Part shown: positions 15,117 through 22,689 of the stretch, piece after piece
How positions within the stretch are numbered: position 1 is the stretch's first letter
Layout of the letters: each line of letters opens with the position of its first letter
Source of the DNA: Pelagibius sp.
GTDB taxonomy: Bacteria; Pseudomonadota; Alphaproteobacteria; Kiloniellales; Kiloniellaceae
Assembly: GCA_028280305.1 (NCBI GenBank)
Contig: JANQMC010000164.1
Location: 1-33,541 of the forward strand
DNA length: 33,541 nt
Direction: 5' to 3'
Notes under the pieces: generated by a model
What the model saw: only the letters and a program-made list of their open reading frames with translations
Database searches by the model: none
What the model was told of the DNA's origin: nothing
Made by a program: the position numbers and the translations under genes

Positions 15117-16415
15117 TCAGCGCCGCCGCCGCTTGCTGACCGTCATCGCCGCCAGATCGCGGTCCATATGATCGCGGTAGGCATCCAGCGAAAGGGTCGC
15201 CGTCGCCGCGTTCATCGAGGTCGCCACCGGCACGCTGGGCCCCTGGTCCTCCAGCGGCACCGAGGGACGGCGCGTCATGCGATAGATCGCAAAGACGCCG
15301 ATGGCGGCATGGATCGCCCCGACGAAGGTGAAAAACCCATCGGCACCGGTTCTGCCCATCAGCAGAGACACGACAAGCGGCCCGAAGATCGCTCCGGTGC
15401 CGTTGACCAGCATCAGGCTGCCGCTGGCCGCAACCATCTGTTTGGGCGTCATATAGTCGTTGGTATGGGCAAGACAGAGCGAATACATGGGAAAGCTCAT
15501 CCCGCCCAGCAGAAAGGCCATGGCATAAAGCCCGACGACCGGGCCGCCGGCAAAAAGCGGACCGGCAAAGCTGAACAGCGCCGCCGCGAAGGTCACGCCG
15601 GCCAGAACGCGCCGCCGGTCGAGCTTGTCCGAAAGACGGCCGATCGGCCATTGAAAGGCCATGCCGCCGAAGACCAGCATGCTCATGAAAATCGCGATCT
15701 CGGAGACTTCGAGCCCGGCCAGCCCGGCGAAAACCGCCCCCATGGCGAAGATCGCGCCGTTGGCCATGCCGGTCCCCAGGGAACCGATCACACCGAGCGG
15801 CGACGCGCGGTAAAGTGCCACGATGCCGACCGGGCTGGGCGCTGAAAAGTCCGGCGCCGCGCTCGCGGTGATCGCGATCGGAACCAGGGCGAGCGAAACC
15901 AGCACCGAAGCCAGGACAAAGAGCACGAAGCTGTTCGGATCGGAGAGGTTGAGCAGGAACTGTCCGCCGGCGATGCCGCCCAGCACCACCACCATGTAGA
16001 CCGAGAGCATGGAGCCGCGGGTTTCGTTGGTGGAGCGGTCGTTCAGCCAGGATTCGGCAACGATGTAGAGGCCGGCATAACAGAACCCGGTGAGGAAGCG
16101 CATGCCGCCCCACATCAGCGGATCGACGAAAACGGCATGGAGCAGCGCAGCCGTCGAGGCGGTGGAGGCCAGGGCGGCAAAAACCCGGACATGGCCGACC
16201 TGCCCAACGACCCTGGGGGTCACCAGGGCGCCGGCCAGAAAGCCCACGTAGTAGCCAGACATGATCAGGCCGGTGGTCTCTGTGGAAAAGGCTTCAGCGG
16301 CTGCCCGGATGCCAAGAAGCGAACCCTGCAGGCCATTCCCCAACATGATCATGCCGAGCCCGACAAAAAGCGGCCAGGCGGAGCGAACTGCTGCAAACAT
16401 CGGCGAACCCGCCAT
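15117..16415 (-). CDS. MFS transporter, YcaD-like
   Basis: This 432-residue inner-membrane protein has about 12 hydrophobic segments and a polar C-terminal tail rich in Arg/Lys. The N-half has GYYVGFLAGALVTPRVV followed by GHVRVF, the usual loop 2-3 region of this family, and the second half repeats the motif in GRLSDKLDRRRVL. The segment GFCYAGLYIVAESWLNDRS is characteristic of the YcaD/CmlA-like group. The substrate cannot be inferred. GAGG precedes the ATG at 16415. It is upstream of maoC on the same strand, but a 248-bp gap with its own promoter signals separates them. Confidence 0.88.
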   Translation of the reverse strand: MAGSPMFAAVRSAWPLFVGLGMIMLGNGLQGSLLGIRAAAEAFSTETTGLIMSGYYVGFLAGALVTPRVVGQVGHVRVFAALASTASTAALLHAVFVDPLMWGGMRFLTGFCYAGLYIVAESWLNDRSTNETRGSMLSVYMVVVLGGIAGGQFLLNLSDPNSFVLFVLASVLVSLALVPIAITASAAPDFSAPSPVGIVALYRASPLGVIGSLGTGMANGAIFAMGAVFAGLAGLEVSEIAIFMSMLVFGGMAFQWPIGRLSDKLDRRRVLAGVTFAAALFSFAGPLFAGGPVVGLYAMAFLLGGMSFPMYSLCLAHTNDYMTPKQMVAASGSLMLVNGTGAIFGPLVVSLLMGRTGADGFFTFVGAIHAAIGVFAIYRMTRRPSVPLEDQGPSVPVATSMNAATATLSLDAYRDHMDRDLAAMTVSKRRRR

Positions 16416-16557
16416 TACCCTTACCTCACGCGCTTATGCCCCCCGGCGCGATACCGCGCTTGCGGGATTGCGTCAGACCGCGGACGCGAACAGACGAATT
16501 CGCCGTCCGGTGATCCGGCCTTCCCAGGCCCGGCTCAGGTTTCATCTGGCCGGGGAT

Positions 16558-16920
16558 CTATTCAGCCGCCCCCAGGGCCGTCCCCACCTCGGCCTGCTGC
16601 GGCGCGCCGAAGCCCACCACCATGCGCTCCGCCAGCCTGATCACCGGCCGTTTGACCAGAGTCGGCGCGGCCAGCATCAGGCGCACAGCCTTTTCCTCGT
16701 CGAGATCTTTCTTTTCCGCTTCGGACAGACCGCGCCAGGTCGTGCTGCGCCGATTCAGAAGCGGCTCCCAACCGACCTGCTCGACCCAGTCCGCCAGAAC
16801 ATCGGCCGGAAGTCCGTCGTCGCGCAGATCGTGGAACCGATAAGGCCAGCCTCCGGCCTTCAGGAAGGCGATCGCCTTGCGGCAGCTATCGCAATTCTTC
16901 AGTCCATAGAGCGTTGTCAT
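16558..16920 (-). CDS. ArsC/YffB-family reductase-like protein
   Basis: This 120-residue thioredoxin-fold protein of the ArsC superfamily begins TLYGLKNCDSCRKA (Cys10 and Cys13), close to the YffB/Spx type rather than true arsenate reductase. It has the family segments LLNRRSTTWRGL and LVKRPVIRL, where the KRP element fits the conserved Arg-Pro substrate region. Biochemical roles of YffB-like proteins are poorly defined, and glutathione-dependent thiol chemistry is commonly suggested. AAAGGA lies 10 bases ahead of the ATG. No arsenic genes are nearby, which argues against arsenic resistance. Confidence 0.9.
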   Translation of the reverse strand: MTTLYGLKNCDSCRKAIAFLKAGGWPYRFHDLRDDGLPADVLADWVEQVGWEPLLNRRSTTWRGLSEAEKKDLDEEKAVRLMLAAPTLVKRPVIRLAERMVVGFGAPQQAEVGTALGAAE

Positions 16921-17104
16921 GAGGCTGTTGTCCTTTCTCGGTTCCCGATGCTTTGCGCCCGATGCCCTGCCATGTCACAGAGAGGGCCGCTTGCCAAGCG
17001 TGGGACGCCTGTATCGGACGCCGAGTCGCACACCGTTTCCGGCAGAGGCGGCAGCCTGAGGGCGGTCAAAATCGGGGCTGTCGCCTGAAATCTGCCTTAT
17101 CCTG

Positions 17105-17110
17105 TTGACA
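17105..17110 (+). promoter_or_regulatory. Perfect -35 hexamer upstream of the receiver-only gene
   Basis: TTGACA lies 29 bases before the ATG at 17140. No strong -10 is visible at standard spacing; TAGCTC at 17127-17132 is the best fit (16-base spacer). If used, transcription would begin next to the ATG and the message would be leaderless, in line with the missing ribosome site. Confidence 0.3.
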
Positions 17111-17139
17111 CTTGGCGAGAGGGCGGTAGCTCTATCGTC

Positions 17140-17553
17140 ATGAGCGCAAATGATCCCGCCAGCAAACGTAAAAGCCGAACCCCGCTCGAAGGGAAAATGA
17201 TCCTGCTTTTCGAGGACGACGACCTGGTCCGCCGAGCCACCGAGCGGATGCTGCAGCGGCTCGGCGCCCAGGTGATGACAGGCGCGAGCAGCGGTGACGC
17301 CGTCAGGAAGCTGCGCGATGCCGACACCGCGCCATCCTGGATCATCGCCGACTATTGGTTTTCGCGCCAAGAAAACGGCCTTGCCGCGGCCAACGCCGTA
17401 CGCGAGGCGCTGGGCAGCGCGGTGAGGTGCCTGGTGATCACCGGCGACAGTTCCACAGAGGTCGCAGACTCGGTCAAAAAGGCAGGCTTTGTCCTCCTTA
17501 GAAAACCGATCAACATTGATAGCTTTATCTCCGTACTTGAAGAAGACGGCTAA
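17140..17553 (+). CDS. Stand-alone receiver-domain response regulator
   Basis: This 137-residue protein consists of one receiver domain after a short polar N-terminal stretch. The acidic pocket is Glu25-Asp26-Asp27, the phosphoacceptor is Asp71 (IIADYW), the switch residue is Thr101 (LVITGD) and the conserved Lys is Lys122 (LLRKPI). There is no output domain, so it should act as a phosphate shuttle or sink, or through protein contact. It resembles the receiver domains attached to hybrid kinases with a QPL-type histidine box, such as the kinase encoded 1.2 kb downstream. The ATG at 17140 has no ribosome site. The ATG at 17197, behind GAAGGG, would trim the N-terminal stretch and is an alternative. 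Confidence 0.88.
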   Translation: MSANDPASKRKSRTPLEGKMILLFEDDDLVRRATERMLQRLGAQVMTGASSGDAVRKLRDADTAPSWIIADYWFSRQENGLAAANAVREALGSAVRCLVITGDSSTEVADSVKKAGFVLLRKPINIDSFISVLEEDG

Positions 17554-17927
17554 TCGTAACGTCAAATTTAACCATCTAATACAATCTGCGAGACACGGTG
17601 CTATCAATTTGAGGTTGTTTGAGCCCAAGCTACAGCTTTTGCTGGAACAGCCGCTGGACCTGTCCGAAACATTTAAATCACCTTACGCTTAACATGGGTT
17701 AACCAAAGAAAACTTACGTTTTCTGGTTGATAACTCTGTAAAAATTAGGAGAATAACCAACCTGCGGGGTCGACAAGCTGGTAAGCGAATTCGGCTACGC
17801 AGGATTGTATCGTCTGAGAATTGCTGCACCGCATCGCATCCCGCAAGCAGCGCCGCGACACTTGAACGACAAGAGTTTAGGCAAGGTTCTCAGGCTTTCG
17901 TACGGTTAAATTAGGATTTGCTAAATC
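17554..17927. other. 374-bp intergenic region with dyads, no gene seen
   Basis: This stretch is markedly more AT-rich than its surroundings. It holds a perfect 14-bp dyad TTAAC-N4-GTTAA (17689-17702) and next to it a hairpin: AACCA plus GAAAAC pairing with GTTTTC plus TGGTT over 17701-17728, with a two-base bulge. No ribosome site or coding frame with recognisable content is present. It probably carries the promoter and leader of the NarL-type regulator. The TTAA pair is six bases apart, so it is not a standard CtrA box (TTAA-N7-TTAA). Confidence 0.5.
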
Positions 17928-18611
17928 ATGAAAGTTCTCTACGCCGATGACCACTGGATCACCCGCAGCGCGGCGCGGCATCTGATTGATCGTTTGGAAA
18001 GCGGCAGCGAGCTTCTGGAGGCGGCAGACTTCCGCCAGGCCCTTGATCTGGCTTCGGCAAACCCAGACCTCGACCTGATTCTCCTGGACCTGCTGATGCC
18101 GGGCATGAAGCGTTTCGAAGGCCTGCGGGCGATGCGCGAGTGCCTGCCCCAGGTGCCGGTGGTGGTGATGTCGGCGATCGAGGATCGCGACGAGATCCTG
18201 CGCTGCATCGAGGCCGGCGCCATGGGGTATATCCCGAAGTCCTCGCAGAGCGACGAAGTGGAGTCGGCCCTGCAGACGGTGTTGGCCGGCGGTGTCGCCT
18301 TTCCGCGCCGCCTGCTGGAGCAGCGCAGCCCGTCGAAAAAGCAGGCGGTCTATGCCTTTGGCAACGACAAGTCGCTGGAAGACGTCTCCGGGGCTCTCAC
18401 CAAGCGTCAGCTTCAGGTTTACAAGCTCTTGGGCCAAGGCATGTCGAATGCCCAAGTAGCCGAAGCGCTGGGTCTTTCCGAACATACCGTCCGGGTCCAC
18501 GTCTCGGCGATCGTCAAGCGCCTGAACCTGGACAGCCGCACCCAGGCGGCCATCAGCGCTGCCGCGCAGGCGCAGGCCATGGACGAAGAGGCCGAGGCCG
18601 CCAACTTCTGA
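17928..18611 (+). CDS. NarL/FixJ-family response regulator
   Basis: This 227-residue transcription factor has an N-terminal receiver and a C-terminal LuxR-type helix-turn-helix. The receiver has Asp7-Asp8, phosphoacceptor Asp54 (LILLDLLMPG), Ser82 and Lys104 (GYIPKS). The DNA-binding domain spans about residues 150-212: LTKRQLQVYKLLGQGMSN then EALGLSEHTVRVHVSAIVKR. An alanine-rich tail ends the protein. It starts at the ATG at 17928, where a purine-rich TTAGGA lies about 12 bases upstream. A hybrid kinase is convergent downstream, and a receiver-only protein lies upstream, so the three probably form one phosphorelay. Confidence 0.95.
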   Translation: MKVLYADDHWITRSAARHLIDRLESGSELLEAADFRQALDLASANPDLDLILLDLLMPGMKRFEGLRAMRECLPQVPVVVMSAIEDRDEILRCIEAGAMGYIPKSSQSDEVESALQTVLAGGVAFPRRLLEQRSPSKKQAVYAFGNDKSLEDVSGALTKRQLQVYKLLGQGMSNAQVAEALGLSEHTVRVHVSAIVKRLNLDSRTQAAISAAAQAQAMDEEAEAANF

Positions 18612-18746
18612 TCCCCTGCCGGTCCTGCTCTCCGGCGTATTGGCCGGACGGACTGCCTAGGACGATTAATCGGCTTTGGATAACCCCGGTGGTGGGAACG
18701 ATTCTGCCGGGCTCAAGCCTTGGGCCGGCCCAGGGCTACGGCCACC

Positions 18747-19868
18747 CTACGGCGGCGCCAAGGCAAACAGGCAGAGCGCGCGCAGGCGTGCCGGCCTGAC
18801 CGGTCGCTGCAGAATGTGGACTCCGGCATCCGGCGGCGCAGCCGCGTCCGCACTGACCAGAATAACCGGCGGCACGGCTTCGCCGAGGCGGCGCAGGTTG
18901 GCAAGCAGCTCCCATCCGCCGCAATTCTCAAAAGCTTCATGGTCGGCCAGAACCAGCAGCGGCTGACGCTCGACCCCCTGCGCCAGCGCGGCCCTGGAAG
19001 CGGCGGTCAGGTGAACCGAGGCGCCCCAGAGTTCCAAATGATTCGACAGCAGAGCGGCTTCGTCCCCCTCCAACAGCAGAATGTCGGCGCCGTCCAAAGG
19101 GTTGGGCGGTAAGCCCGAGTGTTGTTGTGCTACGGGAACCCGTGGCCGGCTAACATCGACGGCCCGCAAGGTGAGTGAAAAGCAGGAGCCGCTTCCAAGC
19201 CGCGAGGCCACCTCCAACTGGTCGCCGGACAAGGCCGCCAGCTTGCGGGCCAGAGTGAGGCCGACCCCCAGCCCGCGTTCACGCGGCCGGACTTCGTTTT
19301 CCAAGCGGAAGTAGGGATCGAATACCCTGAGCCATTCGTCAGCAGCCATGCCGAGGCCGGAATCCCAAACCTCGATCCGGACCATGTCCCCCACGCACCG
19401 GCAGCCCATCAGGACCTTGCCTTCGCGGGTGAACTTTGCGGCGTTGTCCAGCAGGATGGTCAGGATCCGGCGCAGCAGGTGCGGATCGGCACGGACCACC
19501 TGCTTGCTCTGGACCACGCGAAAGTCGAGGCCGAGCCCCTCGAAGTTCTCTGCGAAGTCCTCCTGCAGCCGTGGGAAAACCTCGTCCAGATGGACATCGG
19601 CGAGTTCCGGCACCACCAGGCCCTGACCGGCCTTTTCCAGTTCGACCAGGGAGTCGAGCCAGCGGTTGCTCAGCTTCAGCGCATAGCGCAGATCGTCGAT
19701 CACCGCATCACGGTCGCGGCCGGAAATCCCCTGACTGAGTTCACCAATCAGAAGGCTGACGGCATTGAGCGGCTGACGGAGCTGATGTTCCGCCCCCAAC
19801 AGCAAACTGCGCCTTGGTCCCACTCTCGCTTGATCCAACGCGGCTACTCCCTTATCGCGAATCATCAT
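18747..19868 (-). CDS. Soluble hybrid histidine kinase with a degenerate receiver
   Basis: This protein (about 373 residues) has no membrane segment and no PAS or GAF domain. The H-box is AEHQLRQPLNAV, with predicted phospho-His28, of the QPL type. The ATPase follows with an N-box (ILLDNAAKFT), G1 (VWDSGLGMA), an F-box (FDPYFRLE) and G2 (GLGVGLTLARKL). A C-terminal receiver-like domain (last 115 residues or so) keeps an acidic pocket (LLEGDE) and a candidate Asp (VLADHE), but the conserved Lys is replaced by Arg (LQRPVRP). The frame runs back to a GTG at 19994, but the tandem ATGs at 19868/19865 sit directly before the kinase core. The start remains uncertain. It is convergent with the NarL-type regulator. 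Confidence 0.88.
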   Translation of the reverse strand: MMIRDKGVAALDQARVGPRRSLLLGAEHQLRQPLNAVSLLIGELSQGISGRDRDAVIDDLRYALKLSNRWLDSLVELEKAGQGLVVPELADVHLDEVFPRLQEDFAENFEGLGLDFRVVQSKQVVRADPHLLRRILTILLDNAAKFTREGKVLMGCRCVGDMVRIEVWDSGLGMAADEWLRVFDPYFRLENEVRPRERGLGVGLTLARKLAALSGDQLEVASRLGSGSCFSLTLRAVDVSRPRVPVAQQHSGLPPNPLDGADILLLEGDEAALLSNHLELWGASVHLTAASRAALAQGVERQPLLVLADHEAFENCGGWELLANLRRLGEAVPPVILVSADAAAPPDAGVHILQRPVRPARLRALCLFALAPP

Positions 19869-19945
19869 GATAAACTGATTTCCAGACAGTTTGAATCTTT
19901 CACGAACCCGTGATCCCCGATCCCCGGAGTCTCTTTCCCGGACGC

Positions 19946-19961
19946 TGGCCGAAACCGGCCA
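19946..19961. promoter_or_regulatory. Dyad between the kinase and enolase-family genes
   Basis: TGGCCG-AAAC-CGGCCA is a perfect 6-4-6 dyad in the divergent gap between the hybrid kinase (minus) and the enolase-superfamily gene (plus), 56 bp before the latter. It could be an operator. GC-rich short dyads are common by chance in this genome, so confidence is low. Confidence 0.3.
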
Positions 19962-20017
19962 TGACCGCTGACGACATCCCGAGCATCCAAGCACCTTAAT
20001 AGGACCGAGCGCCGGCC

Positions 20018-21121
20018 ATGAAGATTACCCAGATCGATGTTTTCCAGGTCGACCTGCCGCTGCACGAAGGCCGTTACAACTGGGCCGGCGGCAAGTCCGT
20101 CGCGGTTTTCGATTCCACCGTCGTGCGTCTGGTCTGCGACAGCGGCCTGGTCGGCCATGGCGAGGTCTGCCCCCTGGGCCCGGTTTACCTGCCCGCCTTC
20201 GCCACAGGCGTGCGTGCCGCCCTGGCCGAGCTGGCCCCGGCGCTGATCGGAACCGATCCACGCTCGATCGACGCGGTCAACGACCGCATGGACCGTCATC
20301 TGAAAGGCCAGGCCGCCGCCAAGTCAGCCTTGGATATGGCGTGCTGGGACATCCTCGGCAAGGCTTGCGACCTGCCGGTGCATCAACTGCTGGGCGGGCG
20401 CTTCGGCGAAACCGTCGCACTCTACCGCGCGATCTCTCAGGAAGACCCGGCGGCGATGGCGGCGCGGGTCGGCCAATACCGCAGCGAAGGCTATCGCCGC
20501 TTCCAGTTGAAGGTCGGGGGCGAGGCCGACGAGGACATCGAGCGCATCCGCGCCGCCGCGGCGCAACTCACCCCCGGCGACGTTCTGATCGCCGATGCCA
20601 ACACCGGCTGGCTGCCGCATCAGGCGCGCCGCGTCGTTGCCGCCGTGCGCGACCTCGACATCTATATCGAGCAGCCCTGCGCCAGCTATGAGGAGTGCCT
20701 GACGGTCCGCCGCGCCTGCCGCCAACCCTTCGTGCTCGACGAGTCGATCGTCGATGTCGAGAGCTTCCTGCGCGCCCACCGCGACGGCGCCATGGACGCG
20801 ATCAACATCAAACTCAGCAAGCTCGGCGGTCTTACCAGGGCGCGGCAACTGCGCGATCTCTGTGTCAGGCTGGGGATCGCCATGACCATCGAAGATTCCT
20901 GGGGCGGCGACATCACCACCGCGGCCATCGCCGCACTGGCCCATTCCACGCCGGAAGCGCTGCGTTTCACCGCCACCGACTTCAACAGCTACGTGACCCG
21001 CAGCATCGCCGAGGGCGCCCCGCAGCGCCGCGACGGCGCCATGGCCGCCAGCCTGCAGCCCGGCCTGGGTGTCACTCCGCACGACGCGGTGCTGGGCACA
21101 GCGGTCTTTACCGCCGCGTGA
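20018..21121 (+). CDS. Enolase-superfamily enzyme, hydroxyproline (cis-3-Hyp dehydratase / Hyp-betaine epimerase) type
   Basis: This 367-residue member of the mandelate racemase/muconate lactonizing group has a two-domain fold. Catalytic and metal residues are visible: Lys165 (FQLKVGG), metal ligands Asp193 (ADANTGW), Glu218 (IEQP) and Asp241 with Glu242 (VLDES), and Lys265 (NIKLSKLGG). The Lys165/Lys265 pair on opposite faces is the arrangement of proton-abstracting racemases and of the cis-3-hydroxy-L-proline dehydratase and 4-hydroxyproline-betaine 2-epimerase relatives. The wording of the motifs looks closest to that group, from memory only. No transporter or proline-catabolism gene is adjacent. 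AGGA lies about 13 bases ahead of the ATG, rather far. Confidence 0.85.
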   Translation: MKITQIDVFQVDLPLHEGRYNWAGGKSVAVFDSTVVRLVCDSGLVGHGEVCPLGPVYLPAFATGVRAALAELAPALIGTDPRSIDAVNDRMDRHLKGQAAAKSALDMACWDILGKACDLPVHQLLGGRFGETVALYRAISQEDPAAMAARVGQYRSEGYRRFQLKVGGEADEDIERIRAAAAQLTPGDVLIADANTGWLPHQARRVVAAVRDLDIYIEQPCASYEECLTVRRACRQPFVLDESIVDVESFLRAHRDGAMDAINIKLSKLGGLTRARQLRDLCVRLGIAMTIEDSWGGDITTAAIAALAHSTPEALRFTATDFNSYVTRSIAEGAPQRRDGAMAASLQPGLGVTPHDAVLGTAVFTAA

Positions 21122-21188
21122 TTCCGAGACCGCGCCTAGGCGCTTTCTTTGTGGCGGCAGGGGTTTGCTTCAAACTCGATCTAAATCG

Positions 21189-21704
21189 CTAGTGATGCAG
21201 ATAGCGGATCACGTAGCGGCTGCCTTTGACCACATACCCGCGGCCATGGCTGTCGTAACACATCACCCCGCCGATCAAGGCTTTCTGACCGTGACGATGG
21301 CCGACCTTGGTAACCTCATGACAGCCGCCGCGTGCCGCATAACCGTGACGCGGGGAATGGCCGCGGTGATGACTGTGAAGCTTGCCCTTGAGATGGCGGT
21401 GGTGGAAATGGCGGCGCTTCGCGTGATGTCCCTTATGACGCTTGAAATGGTGGCGCTTAAAGTGGCGCTTCGCGTGATGGCGTTTGAAGTGATGGCGCTT
21501 TGCATGGTGGCGCTTGAAATGATGAACCTTGACCACGCCGGCCTCACCCACCGCCGCATGGTTTAGCGGCACCGCCGACTGCAAGCCGGACGACAGGGAT
21601 GCCGCCGACACAGGCGCCGACACCGCAAAGAAACTTCCAAAAACGCCGAAGGTCAGCGCCGTCGCGAGGGAAAGGGAAACTATCTTATGTTTCGTCGCTT
21701 TCAT
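21189..21704 (-). CDS. Secreted His/Lys/Arg-rich repeat protein
   Basis: This 171-residue protein begins with a signal peptide (about residues 1-34, ending PVSA). Residues 61-104 are alternating pentapeptides HHFKR and HHAKR, then irregular His-rich sequence to about 121. The C-terminal part has two cysteines (Cys128, Cys149), perhaps a disulfide, in GGCHEV and VMCYDSHGRGY, and ends RYLHH. The Cys-containing tail resembles short basic secreted proteins of other alphaproteobacteria; the repeats are the unusual part. It is strongly basic and may bind Ni, Zn, Cu, haem or polyanions. The ATG at 21704 has AGGAG 6 bases ahead; longer frames upstream lack one. The function is unknown. Confidence 0.8.
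   Translation of the reverse strand: MKATKHKIVSLSLATALTFGVFGSFFAVSAPVSAASLSSGLQSAVPLNHAAVGEAGVVKVHHFKRHHAKRHHFKRHHAKRHFKRHHFKRHKGHHAKRRHFHHRHLKGKLHSHHRGHSPRHGYAARGGCHEVTKVGHRHGQKALIGGVMCYDSHGRGYVVKGSRYVIRYLHH
21405..21524 (-). repeat. 15-bp coding repeats of the His-rich protein
   Basis: Imperfect units of 12-15 bp encode the pentapeptides HHFKR and HHAKR in alternation, with one shortened unit (HFKR) and one interrupted by HKG. The DNA units are alike but not identical, as after old duplications with coding selection. Slippage-driven length change among strains is expected. Confidence 0.75.
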
Positions 21705-21840
21705 TGCCATCTCCTGGTCTCTCACTGGTCCGACCTTGCAGAGTTCTACGCAGATGAGGTGGCGGCCCATCCCTGCCGCGGCGACGAACTTTGCTTCACA
21801 AGACGGTGATGGGAGACGGAAAATGGCAGAGCTTAAGGCC

Positions 21841-22644
21841 TTAGCCGTTGCTGTGGCCGTTAACAGGGTCGCTGCCGACATCGGCACGGGTCAGATGATC
21901 GCCGCCGTCCAGGCCGACCATCTGGCCGGTCATCGAGCCGGCGGCGATGAGGAACCGGAGCGCTGCCGCGACCTCCGCCAGGGCCGGGGTGTTTTGCAGC
22001 GGCAGGCGGCTGCGCCGCGCCGCAAAATCTTCGCCGCTCTGGCCGTTTGACGGCAGGGTCGGACCCAGCCCGATGCCGTTCACGCGGACCTTCGGCGCAA
22101 GGGCCTGGGCCAGCGTCTGGGTCAGGGTCCAGAGCCCCGACTTCGAGAGGGTGTAGCTCATGTAGCGCGGCGAGAGGTTCCAGACCCGCGCATCGAGCAG
22201 GTTCACCACCAGCCCCTGCGCATCTTCCGGCAGGGCGGCCGCGAAGGCCTGGGTCAGCACAAAGGGCGCCCGCAGATTGATATCGAGATGGGACTGCCAG
22301 GACTCTCTGTCGGCGGTCTCGACATCGTCGTATTCGAAGATCGAGGCATTGTTGACCAGCAGGCCGAGAGGACCGAGCGCGGCGCTCGCCTCCGCGATGA
22401 GGCCGGATGTTGCCGTCTCGTCGCGCAGATCGGCCTGCAGGGCCACCGCCGCGCCGCCGGCCTCTGCGATCTCCCGGCAGAGGGCCGCCGCTTCTTCGCC
22501 GGAGGCGCGGTAGTGAACGCCCACCTTCCACCCCTGCTGCGCCAGGTCGCGCACCAGGGCCGCGCCGATCCGCCGCGCGCCGCCGGTCACCAGCGCAGCG
22601 CGTGGCAGCGGGGTGTCGGGCGCATTGTCCTGCGCTTCAGTCAT
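21841..22644 (-). CDS. Pteridine reductase-like SDR (FolM/PTR1 type)
   Basis: This 267-residue short-chain reductase has TGGARRIG at residues 20-27, which fits the TG-x3-R-x-G cofactor motif of pteridine reductases, and a VNNAS box. In place of the usual catalytic Ser it has Asp151, 13 residues before Tyr164 (SYTLSK, Lys168). Asp-x12-Tyr is the arrangement in PTR1 and FolM. The family reduces dihydrobiopterin, dihydromonapterin or folates with NADPH. It lies 45 bases downstream of folE on the same strand, which supports a pterin role. The ATG at 22644 is preferred; a TTG nine codons upstream also lacks a good ribosome site. Confidence 0.85.
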   Translation of the reverse strand: MTEAQDNAPDTPLPRAALVTGGARRIGAALVRDLAQQGWKVGVHYRASGEEAAALCREIAEAGGAAVALQADLRDETATSGLIAEASAALGPLGLLVNNASIFEYDDVETADRESWQSHLDINLRAPFVLTQAFAAALPEDAQGLVVNLLDARVWNLSPRYMSYTLSKSGLWTLTQTLAQALAPKVRVNGIGLGPTLPSNGQSGEDFAARRSRLPLQNTPALAEVAAALRFLIAAGSMTGQMVGLDGGDHLTRADVGSDPVNGHSNG

Positions 22645-22689
22645 AGCGTCTGTTTGTTCATTGGGGGACAATCGCAGACTGCCGAGAGA

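Noticed and set aside
16558..16920. Arsenate reductase of an ars operon
   Set aside because: The N-terminus fits the YffB/Spx-like branch, and no arsR, arsB or acr3 gene is present.
17689..17702. CtrA binding site upstream of the NarL regulator
   Set aside because: The TTAA pair is separated by six bases instead of the seven in TTAA-N7-TTAA. It is kept only as a generic dyad.
21341..21524. CRISPR-like repeat array
   Set aside because: The short repeats are in frame and encode His-rich pentapeptides. There are no unique spacers of constant length and no cas genes.
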